Source of the DNA: Paucilactobacillus suebicus DSM 5007 = KCTC 3549
GTDB lineage: Bacteria > Bacillota > Bacilli > Lactobacillales > Lactobacillaceae
Length of the DNA stretch: 64,000 bases
Direction: 5' to 3'
Assembly (NCBI RefSeq): GCF_001434475.1
Contig: NZ_AZGF01000007.1
Coordinates: 1 to 64,000, forward strand
The translations under genes were made by a program, and so were the position numbers. The notes beneath the pieces were generated by a model, which ran no database searches, was not told the origin of the DNA, and saw only the letters and a list, made by a program, of their open reading frames with translations. Positions within the stretch are counted from its first letter, which is position 1. Each line of letters begins with the position of its first letter. Shown here in pieces: positions 47,294 through 57,516 of this stretch.

Positions 47294-48469
47294 TTACTTT
47301 TCCAACACTCTTGATCTTGTATGGATTGCACTAATGTTAAGCACACAGCCCAACGCCATACATAATACCAACATACTAGAACCACCATAACTAATAAATG
47401 GGAAAGTTACCCCTGTAATTGGCAACAAACCTGTAACACCACCAACATTAAATAATGTTTCAATTGTTATAAACGCTGCAACACCGTAACAAACAAGTGC
47501 TGAATAGGCATCATTAACACGAACGCCAATCCAAATTGTTCTAGCGACAATCAACCCCAATAATAGAAGTATTACAACTACCCCTACTAAACCGAGCTCT
47601 TCCCCGATCACCGCCATAATGAAATCAGTATTGGGTTCCGGTAGGTATCCCATTTTTTGAATACTGTTTCCTAATCCAACGCCAAAAATTCCACCGTTAC
47701 TTAGAGCATAGTATGAATTAACCAGCTGACTACCAGCGCCCCTTGCAGTACCAAATGGATTAACAAACGCAACAAATCTTTGAATCTGATATCCATGTGA
47801 TGAGCTGCTTTCAGCAACCTTTGTTAAAACCGGCAAACCGATTGCAGCAAACGAGAAGAAACATCCTAAAATTATGGTTACTCCCTTTTTCCAAGAGATC
47901 CCACTCGCAAATATCATCACTGCAATTATCGCACTGTTAATTGCCGCTCCACCTAAGTCAGGCTGAATGATGATTAGCCCAACTAAAATCAACGACAAAA
48001 CTATTGGACTACCCATTGCTCCAACGTAATCTCCAAAACTACTAGTAACTTCATTTTCTTTACGTGAAAACATCCTTGCAAGGTACAATATGAGCACAAT
48101 CTTGCAAACTTCAGCCGGTTGAATATTCATAAAACCAAGGTTAATCCAACCCTGAGCCCCGTTAACTGCCTGACCAAACACCTTAACGTAAACTAGAGCA
48201 AGCAATGTCACCATGGTCATTGCAAACATGACCTTACCATTTTGAAACAGTTTAAGATTAACCGCAGTCATAAACCACACTACACAAAGTCCTAAAACTA
48301 CATAAATTATTTGTTTGACCAAATATGCACTAGGTGATCCTCCATTTTGAATTGCAATATCTGCACTTGAAGAATACACCATCACGATTCCGATCAAACA
48401 CAATAAAATATAGGGCACAAATATGTAATAGTCTAAATAACGAAACTTCCTACTTATTTTTCTTAACAT
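47294..48469 (-). CDS. ftsW: Peptidoglycan glycosyltransferase FtsW (SEDS family)
   Basis: 391 residues and ten membrane helices. SEDS hallmarks: IQPAEVCKIVLILYLAR, LVGLIIIQPDLGGAA, AVIGEELGLVG and PFISYGGSSML near the end. It polymerises lipid II at the division septum; RodA is the alternative, but placement before pyc matches ftsW in lactobacilli. The ATG has AAGGAT only 3-4 nt upstream. Confidence 0.92.
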   Translation of the reverse strand: MLRKISRKFRYLDYYIFVPYILLCLIGIVMVYSSSADIAIQNGGSPSAYLVKQIIYVVLGLCVVWFMTAVNLKLFQNGKVMFAMTMVTLLALVYVKVFGQAVNGAQGWINLGFMNIQPAEVCKIVLILYLARMFSRKENEVTSSFGDYVGAMGSPIVLSLILVGLIIIQPDLGGAAINSAIIAVMIFASGISWKKGVTIILGCFFSFAAIGLPVLTKVAESSSSHGYQIQRFVAFVNPFGTARGAGSQLVNSYYALSNGGIFGVGLGNSIQKMGYLPEPNTDFIMAVIGEELGLVGVVVILLLLGLIVARTIWIGVRVNDAYSALVCYGVAAFITIETLFNVGGVTGLLPITGVTFPFISYGGSSMLVLCMALGCVLNISAIHTRSRVLEK

Positions 48470-48595
48470 TATCCTTGATCACCCAACACACTCTTTTCAT
48501 AATTTGATGAAGAATCTAAATAGATTGAAGTAATTATATCATACAAAAATCGGTGGTCTATCCCTTTTGAAAAAAAATAAACAAGTAATGGCACA

Positions 48596-48638
48596 CAAAA
48601 AGAGCTTGAGACAGGCATTCGTCTCAAGCTCTTAAATT
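48596..48638 (-). terminator. Terminator of the aquaglyceroporin gene
   Basis: AGAGCTTGAGAC and GTCTCAAGCTCT form a perfect 12 bp stem with an 8 nt loop, followed by Ts on the minus strand. Confidence 0.93.
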
Positions 48639-48639
48639 T

Positions 48640-49371
48640 TTATAAGAAAAGTAATTTATACAGATAAGTCGCAACTATTCCGCCCAAAATCGGTGCAACC
48701 ACTGGGACCCAAGAATAATCCCAATGAGAATCACCCTTTGTTTTCAATGGATACAACGCATGCACTATTCGTGGTCCAAGATCTCTAGCTGGATTTAATG
48801 CGGGACCAGTTGCTCCACCCATTGATATAACAAGTGTCATCACTAATAGTCCAATGGTAAAGTTGGCTAACCCAATGTTTGAACGATACGCCATATTATG
48901 GGTCATCCCCAGAGCACCAAATATCAAAATGAACGTGCCAACAAATTCATTTACGAATTCATCGCGATATGAATGCGCAGCATCAATTGTTGAAAAAGTT
49001 CCTAAAATTGAATCGGCATTCGTAGACAGATCGTAATATGGTCTGTAGCTCCACACAACTATTAACTGTCCAATAATCGCACCAACCATTTGTGCGGCTA
49101 GGTAAGGTACAACTTCTGACCAAGGAAATAGGCCATTAACCGCCAAAGCAATCGTTAATGCCGGATTAATATGATTACCTGAAATATTTGCGAACATCAT
49201 CGCCGGAATCATAACTCCGCAACCATATCCCAAACCAATCAAAATCCAGCCACCGTGAAATCCCTTTGTTCCCTTTAATTCCACGTTTGCAACGGCGCCA
49301 TTACCTAACACAACAAGAAATGCCGTTCCTATTAGTTCGGCCATCACTCGTGTGAATAAACTGTAAGTCAT
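48640..49371 (-). CDS. Aquaporin family glycerol facilitator
   Basis: 243 residues, six helices plus two half-helices. Both NPA boxes are present: HINPALTIA near residue 69 and ALNPARDLGPR near 195. Asp after the second NPAR is the mark of glycerol-conducting channels rather than water-only pores. It lets glycerol and possibly lactic acid, dihydroxyacetone or H2O2 cross. No glpK or glpD is adjacent, so a general solute role is possible. AGGGAGAG precedes the ATG. Confidence 0.92.
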   Translation of the reverse strand: MTYSLFTRVMAELIGTAFLVVLGNGAVANVELKGTKGFHGGWILIGLGYGCGVMIPAMMFANISGNHINPALTIALAVNGLFPWSEVVPYLAAQMVGAIIGQLIVVWSYRPYYDLSTNADSILGTFSTIDAAHSYRDEFVNEFVGTFILIFGALGMTHNMAYRSNIGLANFTIGLLVMTLVISMGGATGPALNPARDLGPRIVHALYPLKTKGDSHWDYSWVPVVAPILGGIVATYLYKLLFL

Positions 49372-49466
49372 CTCTTACTCTCCCTGTAAGGTATTATTCA
49401 ATTGTCAATCTGGAATTCTAATCAACCATAAGTTAACTTCCCGAAGAATTCCTAGTACTATTCAAA

Positions 49467-51311
49467 TTACTTGCGTGAAGCAATCTTACGCTTCTTAGCT
49501 TCTTTTTCACGCATGTTACTATCTAATATTTGCTTACGTAAGCGCACGTTTTCTGGCGTTACTTCACAGTATTCGTCCTCATTTAAGAATTCAAGTGATT
49601 CTTCAAGTGAAAGATGTGTTGGTGTTTTAATACGAGCCATGTCATCAGAACCTGCAGCACGAACGTTAGTCAAGTTCTTACCCTTGGTAATGTTAACAGT
49701 AATGTCATTTTCACGACTATTTTCACCAACGATCATTCCCTCATAGACATCTGTACCTGGATCAATCAGTAACGTACCACGGCTTTCAACACCCATCATG
49801 GCATAAGTGGTTGCTTTACCAGCATTCATTGAAACTAAGGTTCCCTTTTGACGGCCAGGGTTCCAGTTCTTGATTACCGGAGCATACTTTTCAAATGTAT
49901 GGTTCATAATACCGTAGCCACGAGTCATTGACATGAATTCAGTTGAATAACCAATTAATCCACGAGATGGTGCTAAGAAAGTCAAACGTGTTTGACCATT
50001 ATCAGTTGATTCCATATTCTGCATTTCACCCTTACGTTGTGACAGGGTATCAATAACACCACCAGTATATTCATCAGGTGTATCAATTTGAACCTCTTCA
50101 AATGGTTCACTCATCACACCATCAATATCACGATAAATAACTTCTGGACGAGATACGGAAAGTTCAAATCCTTCACGACGTAGTGTTTCAATTAAAATTG
50201 ACAAATGTAGTTCACCACGGCCAGAAACCATCCATGCACCAGGTTCATCTGTATCATCAACACGTAATGAAACATCCGTATGCAATTCTGACTTCAATCG
50301 ATCTTCCAACTGACGTGCGGTAACAAACTTACCTTCACGACCAGCAAATGGTGAATCATTAGTTCTGAACGTCATTTGTAAAGTTGGTTCATCAATCCGC
50401 AATAATGGTAATGCATCTGGATGTGCAGGATCAGCAACCGTTTCACCAACGTTGATGTCTTCCATACCTGAAATGGCACACAAATCTCCAGCCTTTGCTT
50501 CATCAATTTCAAGACGCTTCAGGCCAAAAAAACCAAATAATTTCGTGACACGGAATTTTTGCTTTGAACCATCAAGCTTAAGAACAGTAACGTTGTCCCC
50601 AACCTTGATCTTGCCACGGAATACACGGCCAATACCAACACGACCCACAAAGTCGTTGTAATCCAACATAGCAACCTGGAATTGAAGAGGTTCATCAGAG
50701 TTATCCTCTGGAGCTGGAATTTTTTCAACAATGGTATCAAAAATTGGCTTCATAGTGTGTTCCTGGGTGTCAATGTCTGGATCGTAACTTGAAGTACCAT
50801 TCATAGCAGATGCATATACAACTGGGAAGTCCAATTGTTCCTCATCTGCACCTAATTCAATGAACAAGTCCAAAACTTCATCAACAACTTCTTCAGGACG
50901 TGCACCAGGACGGTCAACTTTGTTAATAACAACGATAGGTACTAAATGTTGTTCAAGTGCTTTTTTCAACACAAACCGTGTTTGTGGCATTGTGCCTTCA
51001 AAAGCATCAACAACTAACAAAACACCATCAACTAAGCGCATGATTCGTTCAACTTCACCACCGAAATCGGCATGTCCTGGGGTATCCAAGATGTTAATCT
51101 GCTTGTCACCGTAACGAACGGCGGTGTTTTTTGACAAGATAGTGATACCACGCTCACGTTCAATAGCATTTGAGTCAAGAGCACGGTCCTCAATTTGAGT
51201 ATGTTCATCTAAAGTATCTGATTGCTTTAACATTTCGTTAACTAATGTCGTCTTACCATGGTCAACATGGGCAATAATAGCAATGTTACGAATATCGTCA
51301 CGTAATTTCAA
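49467..51311 (-). CDS. typA: Translational GTPase TypA/BipA
   Basis: 614 residues. G domain: [38 protein letters not shown]. Domain II, an EF-G-like domain III/V ([19 protein letters not shown]) and the BipA-specific C-terminal domain ([25 protein letters not shown]) follow. It aids ribosome assembly and stress adaptation. The start is TTG with AAGGGAAG about 11 nt upstream. Confidence 0.97.
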   Translation of the reverse strand: MKLRDDIRNIAIIAHVDHGKTTLVNEMLKQSDTLDEHTQIEDRALDSNAIERERGITILSKNTAVRYGDKQINILDTPGHADFGGEVERIMRLVDGVLLVVDAFEGTMPQTRFVLKKALEQHLVPIVVINKVDRPGARPEEVVDEVLDLFIELGADEEQLDFPVVYASAMNGTSSYDPDIDTQEHTMKPIFDTIVEKIPAPEDNSDEPLQFQVAMLDYNDFVGRVGIGRVFRGKIKVGDNVTVLKLDGSKQKFRVTKLFGFFGLKRLEIDEAKAGDLCAISGMEDINVGETVADPAHPDALPLLRIDEPTLQMTFRTNDSPFAGREGKFVTARQLEDRLKSELHTDVSLRVDDTDEPGAWMVSGRGELHLSILIETLRREGFELSVSRPEVIYRDIDGVMSEPFEEVQIDTPDEYTGGVIDTLSQRKGEMQNMESTDNGQTRLTFLAPSRGLIGYSTEFMSMTRGYGIMNHTFEKYAPVIKNWNPGRQKGTLVSMNAGKATTYAMMGVESRGTLLIDPGTDVYEGMIVGENSRENDITVNITKGKNLTNVRAAGSDDMARIKTPTHLSLEESLEFLNEDEYCEVTPENVRLRKQILDSNMREKEAKKRKIASRK

Positions 51312-51377
51312 GATTTTTTCTTCCCTTCAGTTAGTTCATAATTCAGTACACACTTGGCAGGAGCAGACTGTTTGCAT

Positions 51378-51405
51378 AAAAAAACTGTGACAAGCGGTCA
51401 CAGTC
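51378..51405 (-). terminator. Terminator of the inositol-phosphatase-family gene
   Basis: ACTGTGAC pairs with GTCACAGT around a 4-5 nt loop, followed by a run of Ts on the minus strand. Confidence 0.9.
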
Positions 51406-51418
51406 AACCTCAACCAAA

Positions 51419-52204
51419 CTAATTTGCAAGCTTTATCACTTCTTCACTTGCTTGTTCTGTCGCTACTAATACAACATTGGATGATAGCATATCAAGCGGG
51501 GCACCGTCAATAGTTTTCACTGCCAACCCCAATTCATTTGCTAAAACATTTCCTGCGGCAAAATCCCATGGTTTAAGATATGATACATAACCTGACAGCT
51601 CACCTTTGATCACACTTGCGAATTCTAATCCGGCACTGCCATACATTCTCGGCCCTCGACTGGTCTGGGCTATTTTTTTCATATTATAGTCATCGTTAAT
51701 CAGAAGTGGGCCGCTAATACCGATGAGTGAATTATCTAGACTGACATTATCAGGCCTTTTAATTCGCCGATCAACCATGCCCGCACTTCTCGCGTACACG
51801 CCCATTTCTGGCCCGCCATGATAAAGGATATTTTGCATCACATCTAAAATATATCCTAACTGTGGTTTACCATCTACGTACAACGCAATCATAATTGCAA
51901 ATCGATTTTTTTGCATAACAAAATTCATCGTTCCATCAATTGGGTCGACAAACCACACATGACCGTGCATATCATCAATTTGATCACCAAAGCCTTCTTC
52001 ACCAAGAATCCTAGCTTCAGGATCAAGTTGACGAATCACAGATACCAACATTTTTTCGTTGCTCTTGTCAATTGCAGTCACAAGATCCTTACGACCACTT
52101 TTTTCTTCCACAGTAAAGTCATTCTTCATTTCGTCCAATGTTGACAATCGTGTCACATTTAGTATTCTTTGGATTTCGTGATCAATTTTATTTAATTCCA
52201 TCAT
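51419..52204 (-). CDS. Inositol monophosphatase family protein
   Basis: 261 residues. The metal-binding motifs are GEEG (ILGEEGFGDQ), WFVDPIDGTMNFV, and the C-terminal LKPWDFAAGNVLANELG. It is a Mg2+-dependent sugar-phosphate or PAP phosphatase; substrate undetermined. AGAGGAAA precedes the ATG. It follows the UPF0223 gene after 3 bp and ends in its own terminator. Confidence 0.9.
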   Translation of the reverse strand: MMELNKIDHEIQRILNVTRLSTLDEMKNDFTVEEKSGRKDLVTAIDKSNEKMLVSVIRQLDPEARILGEEGFGDQIDDMHGHVWFVDPIDGTMNFVMQKNRFAIMIALYVDGKPQLGYILDVMQNILYHGGPEMGVYARSAGMVDRRIKRPDNVSLDNSLIGISGPLLINDDYNMKKIAQTSRGPRMYGSAGLEFASVIKGELSGYVSYLKPWDFAAGNVLANELGLAVKTIDGAPLDMLSSNVVLVATEQASEEVIKLAN

Positions 52205-52207
52205 GAA

Positions 52208-52492
52208 CTAATTTCCTCTAATTAATAATTTTTTGGATTCAGTCTCACGAGCTTGCTTGATAACTTCATACAACACATAACCTGAATCTTTTTCGAATTG
52301 TTTTCCAAGTTGCTTTTCCTGTGATTTTGATTGCACAACCCGTTTAAATTTTTGATACTGATCCAGAACTTCTTGCCGACTAACTCCTGTTTCATATGCG
52401 TCTTCAACTAATTGAAACATCTTAGTCACGTCGATAATTTCGTCCGTTGACCAGCTAGAATCAAGTGGATAGCTGTAATTTTGGTTATTCAA
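52208..52492 (-). CDS. UPF0223 family protein
   Basis: 94 residues. The N-terminus, NNQNYSYPLDSSWSTDEII, followed by FQLVEDAYETGVSRQEVL, is typical of UPF0223 (YktA-like) proteins, whose function is unknown. TTG at 52492 is the start because AGGAG lies 7 nt upstream. A longer frame to 52618 would read through the pdhD terminator and is rejected. Coupled to the inositol-phosphatase-family gene. Confidence 0.9.
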   Translation of the reverse strand: MNNQNYSYPLDSSWSTDEIIDVTKMFQLVEDAYETGVSRQEVLDQYQKFKRVVQSKSQEKQLGKQFEKDSGYVLYEVIKQARETESKKLLIRGN

Positions 52493-52537
52493 GATATCAC
52501 TCCTATCTTTTAGTCTATCATTAGAATTATAACACGC

Positions 52538-52578
52538 AAAAAAGCCTGACTGCGCATTTTTTGCGCACCAGGCTTTCA
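52538..52578 (-). terminator. Terminator of the pdh operon
   Basis: AAAGCCTG-TGCGCA pairs with TGCGCA-CAGGCTTT, with six Ts following on the minus strand. Confidence 0.93.
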
Positions 52579-52589
52579 AAACATAAACG

Positions 52590-54011
52590 TTAAATATGAG
52601 TTGGGAATCCAAGTGCAACGTCGGCTGCCTCTTGAATTGGTTCGCTCAAAGTTGGATGAGGGTGAATCGTTAATGCAATATCTTCAACATTCATGCCACC
52701 ATTTACCGCAAGTGAAAGTTCGGCGATTAAGTCACTAGCCTCTGGACCAGCCACTTGGGCACCAACCAAGTTGCCCTCATCTTTGGTATAAACCAAACGA
52801 ACAAATCCATCGGGTTCATCTAAAGATACAGCTCGAGCATTACCTGCAAATGGGAACTTAGCGGTACTTACTTCTAAGCCCTTATCCTTGGCATCTGCTT
52901 GGGTCATCCCCACAGTTGCTAATTCTGGATCCGCAAAGCAAACCGCAGGGACGCCAACCCAATCATTAGCCGTATTTTTTCCTGCAATTGCACCAGCTGC
53001 GGTTTTGGCCTCAAAAAACGCCTTATGTGCCAAAGCTGGTCCCGGTACAATATCACCAATTGCAAAAATGTTGTTAACACTTGTTCTGCCCTGTTGATCG
53101 ACTTGAACCAGGCCATGATCATCGGTCTTTACACTAGTCATTTCAAGTCCAAAACCGTCCGTATTGGCACGACGACCAACTGAAACTAAACAGTAGTCAG
53201 CTTTGATACTAGTTTCCTTACCATCGGCCTCATAGGTCACGGTAACACTGCTATCATCTTGTTCAGACTTCTTGGCCATTGCGCTAGTAATTACGTCAAC
53301 GCCTTTTTTCTTGAGTCCTTTAAGTGCAATTGAAACCATGTCTTTTTCAAAGTTAGGCAAAATTGATGGTGTGCCTTCTAGAATTGTGACATGTGACCCG
53401 AGGTTGGCGTAAGCACCAGCTAATTCGGTGCCAATGTAGCCACCGCCAATCACAACTAATTCCTTTGGAATTTCCTTTAAATCCAAAGCACCGGTGGAGT
53501 CAATTACGCGTCCATCAAATTTAAAATTAGGAATTTCTACTGGTCTACTTCCGGTTGCCAAAATTAAGTTCTTAAACTTAATTGTCTGGCCGCCACCGTT
53601 ATCCATAAACTGTTTTGGCCCGACTGACATTACTCTAAGTTGTGAATCGTTATCAAGGAAGGCCTCACCTTCAATAATTTCGACCTTGTGCTTTTTAAGC
53701 AACATCTGGACGCCACCAGTCATTCGATCCACAATCTTGGTTTGCTTCCATTCCTGTGTTTTTTCAAAATCAATCGTTGCCGGTTGTGTAGTGATACCAA
53801 ACACTGAGGCATCGTTTGCATCCCGTAATCGGTGTCCGGCATTGATCAATGCTTTAGATGGTACACAGCCAACATTCAAACAAACACCGCCTAAAGTACC
53901 TTTTTCAATTAGGGTAACTTTTTGGCCTAATTCGGATGCTCGAATTGCGGCAACGTATCCGCCTGGGCCTCCGCCAACAATTACTGTATCTTTTTCTTCA
54001 ACATCTGCCAT
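52590..54011 (-). CDS. pdhD: Dihydrolipoyl dehydrogenase (E3 of pyruvate dehydrogenase)
   Basis: 473 residues. FAD motif GGGPGGYVAA, redox disulfide in GGVCLNVGC (residues about 44-49), NAD motif GGGYIGTELAGAY and the C-terminal catalytic HPHPTLSE. It reoxidises dihydrolipoamide with NAD+. AAGGATGATC precedes the ATG. Last gene of pdhABCD; no lipoyl domain is fused to it. Confidence 0.96.
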   Translation of the reverse strand: MADVEEKDTVIVGGGPGGYVAAIRASELGQKVTLIEKGTLGGVCLNVGCVPSKALINAGHRLRDANDASVFGITTQPATIDFEKTQEWKQTKIVDRMTGGVQMLLKKHKVEIIEGEAFLDNDSQLRVMSVGPKQFMDNGGGQTIKFKNLILATGSRPVEIPNFKFDGRVIDSTGALDLKEIPKELVVIGGGYIGTELAGAYANLGSHVTILEGTPSILPNFEKDMVSIALKGLKKKGVDVITSAMAKKSEQDDSSVTVTYEADGKETSIKADYCLVSVGRRANTDGFGLEMTSVKTDDHGLVQVDQQGRTSVNNIFAIGDIVPGPALAHKAFFEAKTAAGAIAGKNTANDWVGVPAVCFADPELATVGMTQADAKDKGLEVSTAKFPFAGNARAVSLDEPDGFVRLVYTKDEGNLVGAQVAGPEASDLIAELSLAVNGGMNVEDIALTIHPHPTLSEPIQEAADVALGFPTHI

Positions 54012-54018
54012 ACGACGA

Positions 54019-55317
54019 TCATCCTTCCATTAATAATAATTCTGGATCATGTAACAATTCGTTCATATAGTTCAGAGCATTTTGTGCTAGTGCTCCATCA
54101 ATCAAACGATGATCATAACTCAGCGATAATTTAAGCATCTTGCCAACAACAATATCACCATTTTCATCAACGATCGGTTCTTTTGCAATTTTACCTACAC
54201 CTAGAATAGCAACTTCCGGTTGGTTAATTACTGGAGTGAACCATCCCCCACCAATTGAACCCACGTTACTGATTGTGATAGATCCACCCTTCATCGATTG
54301 TGGGCTTAATTTATTGTCGTAAGCAGCTTGCGTATTTTCGGTGATTTCCTTAGCAATCTCGAACATGCCTTTAGAATCAGCATTCTTGATATTTGGAACA
54401 TACAGTCCATGATCAGTATTGGTTGCAATTCCAATGTTGTAATAATGCTTATAAACAATTTCTTGTGTTGTATCATCAATTGATGCATTGAATTCTGGGA
54501 ACTTCTTCAAAGTTGCTACCAAAGCTTTAACGATGTATGGCAAGAAAGTCAAATGAATTTCTTGATCTGCAGCCTTTTGCTTGTACTTCTTACGATTATC
54601 CATCAGTGCACTGACTTCAACATCATCAAATGACGTAACATGCGGTGCAATATCTTTTGAGGTTCTCATTGACTTAGCAATGATCTTTCTCATTGGTGAC
54701 ATTGGTTCACGTGTTTCAAGGTCTGGTTGATCAGACTTGTATGGTTTAACAGCCTGTCCTGAAGACTTAGTAGCTGGCTGTTCTGCACTTACCGGTGCTG
54801 CAACCGTTGCTTGTGCTGGCTCGCCATTAAAGCTGTCAATATCAGCCTTCAAAATTTGACCGTGATTTCCAGATGGGGCAACCCTGCTGATATCAATGCC
54901 CTTATCGCGAGCATACTGCCGAACTGATGGCATTGCCAAAATTAGCTTATTTGGTTCTGCAAGTGCCGGAACTCCTCCTGAAGCACCTTCTGAAGCAGGT
55001 GCAGGAGTCTCATCTGATGTACCTGTGTCTTCCTTGGCTGGTGCTGCTGGTGTTGCATCATCATCGGCTGTATCGGCTGAACCATCATCAATTTCAACCA
55101 GCGTATCGCCGATTTCAACAGTATCGCCTTCCTGTGCGACGATTTTCTTTACCGTGCCGGCAACTGGAGAAGGTAATTCAGAAACAGACTTATCATTTTG
55201 AATTTCGACTAATGAATCGTCTTCATTAACTTTGTCTCCCTCTTTAACTAACCAGTTTGCAACCTCACCTTCAGCCATTCCTTCACCCAGTTCAGGGAGC
55301 TTAAACTTAAATGCCAT
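54019..55317 (-). CDS. pdhC: Dihydrolipoamide acetyltransferase (E2 of pyruvate dehydrogenase)
   Basis: 432 residues. A single N-terminal lipoyl domain (about 1-78, lipoyl Lys in IQNDKSVSEL), an acidic Ala/Pro-rich linker, a peripheral-subunit-binding domain (about 125-165, MPSVRQYARDKGID), a second linker and the catalytic domain with SYDHRLIDGA near the end. It forms the complex core and makes acetyl-CoA. Many relatives have two lipoyl domains; this one shows one. Confidence 0.95.
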   Translation of the reverse strand: MAFKFKLPELGEGMAEGEVANWLVKEGDKVNEDDSLVEIQNDKSVSELPSPVAGTVKKIVAQEGDTVEIGDTLVEIDDGSADTADDDATPAAPAKEDTGTSDETPAPASEGASGGVPALAEPNKLILAMPSVRQYARDKGIDISRVAPSGNHGQILKADIDSFNGEPAQATVAAPVSAEQPATKSSGQAVKPYKSDQPDLETREPMSPMRKIIAKSMRTSKDIAPHVTSFDDVEVSALMDNRKKYKQKAADQEIHLTFLPYIVKALVATLKKFPEFNASIDDTTQEIVYKHYYNIGIATNTDHGLYVPNIKNADSKGMFEIAKEITENTQAAYDNKLSPQSMKGGSITISNVGSIGGGWFTPVINQPEVAILGVGKIAKEPIVDENGDIVVGKMLKLSLSYDHRLIDGALAQNALNYMNELLHDPELLLMEG

Positions 55318-55364
55318 AAAGCAGACTTCCTTTCATATCCAATTATTTTTTTAAGTAGTAATTA

Positions 55365-56342
55365 CTAATAATCTAAGATTTCACGAGCCTTAGCTTCAAT
55401 TTCATCCGCCCCTGGAATCCAAACATTTTCTGCCTGAGCAAATGGATAAACTGAATTTGGAGCGGCAACACGGCCTATTGGCGCATCCAATGACATAATT
55501 GCATTCTCAGCAATTGCAGACGCAACCGTTGCTCCGACACCCGCCATTTTCTGTGCTTCTTGCACAACTACTACTTTATGTGTTTTTTTAATTGACTCAA
55601 AAATAGTATCCGTATCAATTGGTGATAGAGAACGTAAATCGACAACTTCTACAGAAATGTCTTCTTTGGCTAGCTTGTCGGCGACTTTCAATGACTCATT
55701 CACCTCAGCACTGTATGCAACTAACGTGATATCAGTGCCTTCCCGGACTACTTTAGCCGTATCCAACGGTACTGTGTACTTATCATCTGGAATATCATCT
55801 TTCATGGAACGATATAACTTTAAGTTTTCCATAAACAGCACTGGATCATTATTTTCAATAGCTGAAATAACCATTCCCTTGGCATCATATGGGTTGCTTG
55901 GTGTCACAACACGCAGCCCGGGAATACCGGTAAAGAAGTTTTCAAGATTATCAGCGTGCATTTCAGCAGTGTGAGTTCCGCCCCCAAAGGGTGTCCGAAT
56001 TGTAATTGGTAAATTCTTATCGTTGCCAAACCGGAACCTTGTCCGTGCCATCTGACCGGCAACCGAATCAATAGCTTCAAACGTAAAACCCATAAATTGG
56101 ATTTCAGGGATTGGTCTCCATCCCGTCAAGCCTAACCCGATCGATAAGCCTAAAATTCCTGACTCAGCTAATGGTGTATCAAACACACGATCTTCACCAT
56201 ATTTATCTTGAAGCCCTTGTGTAGTTCTGAAAACGCCACCATTTTTTCCGACGTCTTCACCAAAGATTAGAGTCTTTGGATCTTCACCCAACGCAATATC
56301 AAGACCATCAGTGATCGCTTGAATATAAGATTTTTTAGTCAT
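55365..56342 (-). CDS. pdhB: Pyruvate dehydrogenase E1 component subunit beta
   Basis: 325 residues. IFGEDVGKNGGVFRTT, FDTPLAESGI, EIQFMGF and TIRTPFGGG are the transketolase-fold segments of E1 beta. It forms the thiamine diphosphate active site with E1 alpha. AAAGGAG upstream; it starts 2 bp after pdhA. Branched-chain oxoacid dehydrogenase is excluded mainly by context. Confidence 0.95.
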   Translation of the reverse strand: MTKKSYIQAITDGLDIALGEDPKTLIFGEDVGKNGGVFRTTQGLQDKYGEDRVFDTPLAESGILGLSIGLGLTGWRPIPEIQFMGFTFEAIDSVAGQMARTRFRFGNDKNLPITIRTPFGGGTHTAEMHADNLENFFTGIPGLRVVTPSNPYDAKGMVISAIENNDPVLFMENLKLYRSMKDDIPDDKYTVPLDTAKVVREGTDITLVAYSAEVNESLKVADKLAKEDISVEVVDLRSLSPIDTDTIFESIKKTHKVVVVQEAQKMAGVGATVASAIAENAIMSLDAPIGRVAAPNSVYPFAQAENVWIPGADEIEAKAREILDY

Positions 56343-56344
56343 GA

Positions 56345-57451
56345 TTACTTCGACTCCTTTTCTTCAAATTCGGCAATTTGCTTAGCAATGTCAGGTGTTG
56401 GAACTTCAAAGGTCCTCTTCAACATGTCAGAGACCTTTTCGGGTTCAACTGCATCAGCTTCTTTGATGGCATCCTTAAACGATGTTTTGCATTCATCAAC
56501 ATACTTGTCTTCTTCTTCTTGACTCCACAAGCCTTTGTCGGTGAGATACTTGCGCATCCGAATTAATGGATCATGTTCAAACCAAGGCTTTTCTTCTTCC
56601 TTCGTACGGTAACGACTAGGATCATCACCAGCACTACTATGAGCACCAAAGCGATACGTGATGGTTTCAATCATAACTGGTCCATTGCCAGCGACAGCAA
56701 ATGCACGAGCTTCTTTTGCAACTTGATAACAAGCTAAAATATCCATTCCATCAACTTGAACACTAGGAATACCAGCAGCGACCGCTTTTTGTGCTAAAGT
56801 CGTTGCCGCTGTTTGCCTATTACGCGGAACGGAAATTGCAAAACCGTTATTTTGAATAATGAATACTGCGGGAGCCTGAAATGCGCCAGCAAAGTTCATT
56901 CCTTCATACGTATCACCTTGTGATGTACCACCATCGCCAGTATATGAAAATGCAACTGCGTCTTCTCCATTTTTCTTTAATCCTAAAGCAACCCCTGCAG
57001 TTTCCACCATCTGCGCTCCGATAATGATTTGTGGCATTAATGCACGAGCCTTAAATTGGTTACCCAGTACATGACCTCTGGACCATAAATACCCCTCTGT
57101 AACAGTTGCTCCGTGCTGGATCAATTGAGGCAAGTCACGATAAGCTGGTAGCAAGAAATCATTTTCGTTAAAAGCGGAAACAGTTCCCATCTCACTTGCT
57201 TCCTCACCGTACGTTGGAGCATAAAAGCCTAAACGTCCCTGCCGAGAAAAATTCATGGTTTGTTCGTGAAGAGCCCTTTCCCAAACCAGCTTTTTCATAA
57301 AATCCACCAGTTCTTCATCGGAAAAGTTTGCCATTAAATCCTTATCAACCACGTTCCCGTCGTTGTCTAGAATCTGAACTGGTTTAAAATTACTGCCCAA
57401 ATCTGCCTTAATGGCAGCAAAATCAACCGCGCTCTTACTTTCATTGGCCAT
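56345..57451 (-). CDS. pdhA: Pyruvate dehydrogenase E1 component subunit alpha
   Basis: 368 residues. The thiamine-diphosphate motif GDGGTSQGDTYEGMNFAG ... NN is complete, as are RGHVLG and the phosphorylation-loop-like RFGAHSSAGDDPSRY. First gene of the operon. The ATG at 57451 has AAAGGA about 11 nt upstream; a GTG three codons earlier is too close. A promoter and a CRE lie directly upstream, implying induction outside glucose repression. Confidence 0.95.
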   Translation of the reverse strand: MANESKSAVDFAAIKADLGSNFKPVQILDNDGNVVDKDLMANFSDEELVDFMKKLVWERALHEQTMNFSRQGRLGFYAPTYGEEASEMGTVSAFNENDFLLPAYRDLPQLIQHGATVTEGYLWSRGHVLGNQFKARALMPQIIIGAQMVETAGVALGLKKNGEDAVAFSYTGDGGTSQGDTYEGMNFAGAFQAPAVFIIQNNGFAISVPRNRQTAATTLAQKAVAAGIPSVQVDGMDILACYQVAKEARAFAVAGNGPVMIETITYRFGAHSSAGDDPSRYRTKEEEKPWFEHDPLIRMRKYLTDKGLWSQEEEDKYVDECKTSFKDAIKEADAVEPEKVSDMLKRTFEVPTPDIAKQIAEFEEKESK

Positions 57452-57486
57452 AATACACACATTCCTTTCTATTGTTCAGCGCTTAA

Positions 57487-57500
57487 TGTAAGCGCTTTAT
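57487..57500. promoter_or_regulatory. CRE upstream of pdhA, inside a longer palindrome
   Basis: On the minus strand ATAAAGCGCTTACA matches the CRE consensus at 12 of 14 positions. It overlaps a perfect palindrome AGCGCTTAATGTAAGCGCT (57478-57496). Both lie just downstream of the predicted transcription start, a road-block position for CcpA. Confidence 0.65.
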
Positions 57501-57516
57501 TTGCCTTTCAATACAA

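Noticed and set aside
52493-52618. N-terminal extension of the UPF0223 protein (136-residue reading)
   Set aside because: It would cross the pdhD terminator hairpin, and TTG 52492 has a strong ribosome binding site and matches the family start.
54896-55229. Antisense ORFs opposite pdhC
   Set aside because: They lie over the Ala/Pro/Glu-rich linker of E2, with no ribosome binding sites.
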